Shown here one piece after another: positions 60,636-64,000 of a stretch of DNA of 64,000 nt (positions within the stretch are counted from its first letter, which is position 1; each line of letters begins with the position of its first letter). The notes under the pieces are model-generated. The model worked only from the letters and a program-made list of their open reading frames with translations. It ran no database searches and was not told the DNA's origin. Source of the DNA: Cryptomeria japonica (Eukaryota > Streptophyta > Pinopsida > Cupressales > Cupressaceae); assembly GCF_030272615.1 (NCBI RefSeq), contig NC_081408.1, forward strand, positions 402,843,889 through 402,907,888, given 5' to 3'. Made by a program: the position numbers and the translations under genes.

Positions 60636-62490
60636 TGTGTGTGTGAAAAGTGGATAAGTATCTGCAAGCTGTAAGACACAACATTTCAATTAAGTCATTG
60701 CATGCATGGTTAGACATATATAATCATGAATATAAAAAACCATAACAAATCGACCTATTACCTTCTAAAAGATGCGAGTATAGACTTGCTCTCAGATTTG
60801 TCTAAGAAATACCAGTGACTAGACTACACCAAGACGAAGGATTTAATCTATATGAGCACAAGAATAAGCTAAATGGATGCAAGATTAAGCTAGATATGCA
60901 AGATTAAGCTAGATATGCAAAATTAAGCTAGATGAATGAATATTAAGCTAAATGAAATCAAGGAATCATAATTAAACTAAATATGCAAAAATCTAAACTA
61001 AGATGCAATAATCTCAAAGCACAATATCTTCAATGACTAGAGCAAAAACTGCATAATAACAATAAATCTCTAGTGTGTTTTGAATGAGAGATGAAGGCAG
61101 AATTTATAGAGACTCAAAAGAGAGACCAATGGTCAAGATCGATTAGCAATGAGTGGTTGAGATTCTTCAAGAAAAAGCACAATTTAGGATAATTGAAATA
61201 ATTGACAGATTAGATTCAGTTAATCTTGATATAGATTCCAATTATAGTTTGATTGAATGCATTCAAATTATAAGTCTGAGTTTGCATTGGAGATTAAATT
61301 TAGGTGATTCCATGCACTTGAGATAAAAATAGGCGATTTCATGCACTTTTCTTTAATTTATTCAAGATTTTTATTTAGAAGAATCCTTTTTAATGCAACT
61401 GAACTTCTTTTCTCAAAAGCTTTGAGTCTTAATTTTAGAGAGAATGATTAATTCAATTTAATTGCTTTTTCTAATTTCTCAAGTTATCTCAACTTTAGAA
61501 ATAGAAATATCTTAAGTTTGATTGCTTCTCTCAATTTAGAGAGTCACCATAGGCAATCACCATTTTAGAGAGTCTGCCAGCCTCTCCATTGCCTTCCCTA
61601 TAAATATGGCTAATCCGAAATTCATCAAAAGTGGCAAGCAGCACCAGAATCGGTTGAAGCCACTGGTTAAGGTGCCAACTAGGGGTGTTGTTACAACAGA
61701 CCGCATTAACCACATTTAGTGAGTCTCCCTCCAGATGAATTCTCTGCACCCCAAGCTCCATCCCTAGCTGCAGTACTCTTAAAGCCACTATGAATTCAGC
61801 TTCGTTGTTAGTGGCAACTCCAATCTTTTCAGAGATTTATTTTATACAAATACCAGCGAAATTCCTCAATATAAACCCAATACCACTTTGAACCGGGTTA
61901 CCAATAGAAGCACCATCAAAGTTTACCTTAAACCACCCAGGCTCTGGTGCTTCCCATTTAACACCCAATCTTGGATTGACCTAATCCACTAGGGATCCCT
62001 TGCCAAAAAGTAGAGGAATGAGCAGATTTGGAAGTGCCAGCTTAATCTTCCAATCCCAGTCTATATATATATATTTTTCTTTAATGATTTGGATTGAGCA
62101 GCCTCATTCAAGAGCTCAGTCAGATGGTTCTCAATTTTCCCACATAGAGTCGTTAAGCTCATCTCTTTTCTCTGAAAAATTCTGCGATTCCTTTCTTTCC
62201 AAATTTCCCCAAATCAGAAGAGATGGTAAAATATAAAGTAAAGATGATAAATTTATTTATTAATTAAATATGCTAGGATATTTAATTAAATAAATAGGAT
62301 AATTGATCAAAATGATTTACTTGGAATGATTTAATTAATATAGAGTGATTAACTTGCCATGTAACATTAATGATTGAAGAATTAATTATTTAGGTGCTCA
62401 AGGTTGATTTAATTGCCTTTGGTTAGGACCTTGGTGATGTTGTCGAGAATAGGGGCCCATGGTTTAGATGACCATTTTTAGGGTATTACA
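60636..62490 (-). repeat. 5' LTR of second Tat-related element, with LINE insert
   Basis: Pair of 43524-44809. Longer because 123 bp of LTR (44424-44546 in the other copy) is replaced by about 709 bp of LINE DNA. TATA: CTATAAATTC on the minus strand near 61098-61107. Confidence 0.92.
61540..62248 (-). pseudogene. LINE ORF2 C-terminal fragment (RNase H)
   Basis: Minus strand: EIWKERNRRIFQRK, then a linker, then the RNase H core NFDGASIGNP, NNEAEF, HLEGDSLNVVNAV and HIYREGNGEAGRLS. Three of four catalytic acids are recognisable; the last Asp (usual AD) reads AG. At least one stop interrupts it. It is flanked on both sides by LTR sequence and has no LINE 3' UTR or tail. Confidence 0.85.
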
Positions 62491-62495
62491 CCGAT

Positions 62496-63460
62496 GAACA
62501 ACTCACATCACAAATTCCATTGTTTCACCTTTAAAGTTGCATTTTTCCCAATTCAGTCAAAAGTAAAATTTCAATAATCACTCTGTATATATCCAAGTTG
62601 ACAAGAGAATATGTAGAGCTCTTTCTGTTTATGCTCTCATTCCAGTGACAACTTTCAAACAAAGGGCCCTACATGGAAAACTCATTGTATAGAAAAAAAC
62701 AAGATATACATATGGGTATCTTGACCTAGAAATTTTTGATCAAACTCATAAATAGAAATAATTAGAAATTTTGATAGCAATGATAGGCCACTGATAAACC
62801 TTATTTGCTATTTTGAAGGAACTTAATAATTTATTGTTTGCATTTCTAAGTGTATTATTTTAGCTATATTCTAAAACTGGGAAAAAATAAAATGAATGAA
62901 ATGGATCCTGCGTACCATACCATATGATCTGCTTGAAATCCAATTGAAGAAGTCATGTATAAAGCTTGAAAATACTGCATTTACTAGCATCTTTCCCATC
63001 AGTATCAAAATGGACACCCACCAAAGCATAATGGATGAAGGAAATTTTGTCAAATGTTACAGTTAAGTTGCAAAACAAATCTACAAAATTGCCACATCCA
63101 TTAAATTAGCAATGAAATCCCTCCTTCCTTTATTGGCAGTTTTATTTGGGTAGTTAGCCCACTTGTAGTGAGAAATTCTAGCAACAAAGAATCTTGTAAA
63201 AATTACCTTAATTGGTGTCACCCTAACAACTATTTTCATATTGAGAACTAACATTCTCCATGGTTTTTCCCTTCTTGGGTTTTCCATATCATATCTGGTG
63301 TTTCATATGTGTGTGATTTCATCTTAATATCTATTCATGGTTAAAGTAGTCTTAAGTTTATGGATTTGTTTTTGTGGGAAAAGTAATATAATGTTAATTG
63401 ATAATTGATTCACCCCCACTCTCAGTTGTCTAGAACAATAAAACAAGGTAGTGACATTGC
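62496..63460. other. Spacer before the last copia element
   Basis: No supported gene. 63397-63436 resembles, in reverse complement, the edge of the nested copia LTR (ACAACTGAGAGTGGGGGTGA), so a small LTR remnant may be present. Confidence 0.5.
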
Positions 63461-63925
63461 TGTTGAAATGTGGTGACTAATCAGCAAAGTACTGTACACT
63501 CAGCACGTATCCTCGCTGGGGTCTGGGGCCGGGTCGGGCCCTGGGTAGGGGTTTGGGGGCGGTAGCCCCCGAGAAAAGTGGGGGTTCAGGGGTGGGAGCC
63601 CCCGAGAAAAATTTTTTTGGGTATTTTTTTTGATGAAAACCGACATTGTAATAAAACCCTAAAAAGGCCGACTTTGTTTGTTGCCCTAAAAACACATGTT
63701 ATAAGCAGCTGGGATGCTTAAGGCATTGTAAGGTTGATGTACTATTTTTACTGGATAATAAGAAAGATTAGACGACTGTGTATGGTGGACGTAACCCATT
63801 CTGGGTGAACCACGTTAAATATCTGTGTTATCTGTGTCCTGTTTTATTTCTTTATCTTTTGTATTTAAATCTGCATATAATTGCTAGTTCATATTTGCTT
63901 CAGATCTGCTTGAAACCCTAACAAT

Positions 63926-63937
63926 TGGTATCAGAGC
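63926..63937 (+). promoter_or_regulatory. Primer-binding site, initiator tRNA-Met
   Basis: TGGTATCAGAGC, two bases after the LTR end. Confidence 0.9.
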
Positions 63938-63983
63938 GAGGTTTTCTGTAAATTGGCAGGACTTTCAGATTTGAGTGGGAGCA

Positions 63984-64000
63984 ATGGAGGATTCCAAATT
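63984..64000 (+). CDS. Start of a Gag ORF, cut by window end
   Basis: ATG at 63984 gives MEDSK and continues past the window. Position about 45 bp after the primer site fits a copia Gag start. Too short to identify. Confidence 0.5.

Larger units (their letters stand above)
43524..62490 (-). mobile_element. Non-autonomous Tat-related LTR element (gag and PMD remnants, no pol)
   Basis: Bounded by TSD CCGAT (43519-43523 and 62491-62495) and matching LTRs 43524-44809 and 60636-62490. The minus-strand order is 5' LTR, tRNA-Lys primer site, motif-rich leader, Gag remnant, then an antisense PMD remnant, 3' motif cluster, tandem array, PPT and 3' LTR. No protease, RT, RNase H or integrase was found between the Gag and PMD parts (48361-50195). 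It looks like a gag-only LTR element. A copia element (53311-59982) splits its leader. Confidence 0.88.
63461..64000 (+). mobile_element. 5' end of a Ty1/copia-like retrotransposon (runs off window)
   Basis: LTR 63461-63923 (TGTTGAAATG to CCCTAACA), initiator tRNA-Met primer site TGGTATCAGAGC (63926-63937), then an ATG at 63984 starting MEDSKF, probably Gag. The LTR has a GC-rich hairpin block (63555-63611). Copia assignment rests on LTR style and primer site only. Confidence 0.72.

Overview
This is a window of nuclear repeat DNA from a seed plant. I found no host gene, tRNA, rRNA or CRISPR array. Primer-binding sites matching plant tRNA-Lys and initiator tRNA-Met, plant TATA boxes, Tat-lineage Ty3/gypsy elements with two RNase H domains, a plant L1-type LINE, and deep nesting with long AT-rich spacers suggest a large, repeat-rich genome. 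A gymnosperm is my best guess, but the sequence does not prove it.

Layout. (1) Positions 1-16886 hold a degenerate Tat-type Ty3/gypsy element on the minus strand: 5' LTR 15474-16886, tRNA-Lys primer site, long leader, Gag, protease plus G-patch, RT, two RNase H domains and integrase. On the opposite strand, at the 3' end, lies an additional ORF with a plant mobile domain (PMD), an RGG-rich stretch and a coiled coil (about 1360-3369). The LTR at the window start (1-1012) does not match the 5' LTR, so the element looks chimeric. (2) 16887-25600 is satellite-like DNA: large CT/GA-rich inverted arms, a 3 x 116 bp tandem array, a 321 bp (AG)n tract and a dispersed family marked by TATCACAACCTT. 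(3) 26180-31701 is a very young Ty3/gypsy chromovirus-like element with TSD TTACC and near-identical 502/501 bp LTRs, but an RNase H micro-deletion shifts the frame. (4) 32983-33949 is a three-unit higher-order repeat with a variable number of 14-15 bp subunits. (5) 35228-43146 is an L1-type LINE flanked by the 12 bp repeat AATTACATTAAT. It carries ORF1, ORF2 and a third, almost intact ORF of at least 521 codons downstream of ORF2. (6) 43524-62490 is a second Tat-related element on the minus strand (TSD CCGAT). It lacks pol and keeps only Gag and PMD remnants. It is interrupted by a Ty1/copia element (53311-59982, TSD CTCAC), and its 5' LTR contains a piece of LINE RNase H. (7) 63461-64000 is the 5' end of another Ty1/copia element running off the window.

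The three strongest observations are these. Both Tat elements carry short words, different in each element, scattered at roughly 20-40 bp intervals in two leader clusters on either side of a spacer (ATGCGCTAA in one, TACGACAAT in the other). The LINE carries a third ORF inside its target-site duplication. The old ORFs decay mainly through in-frame stops, mostly TAG, with few frameshifts, as expected from C-to-T change in methylated DNA.

Insertion order by nesting and by-eye LTR divergence: the Tat-related elements are oldest, the nested copia is younger, and the chromovirus is youngest.
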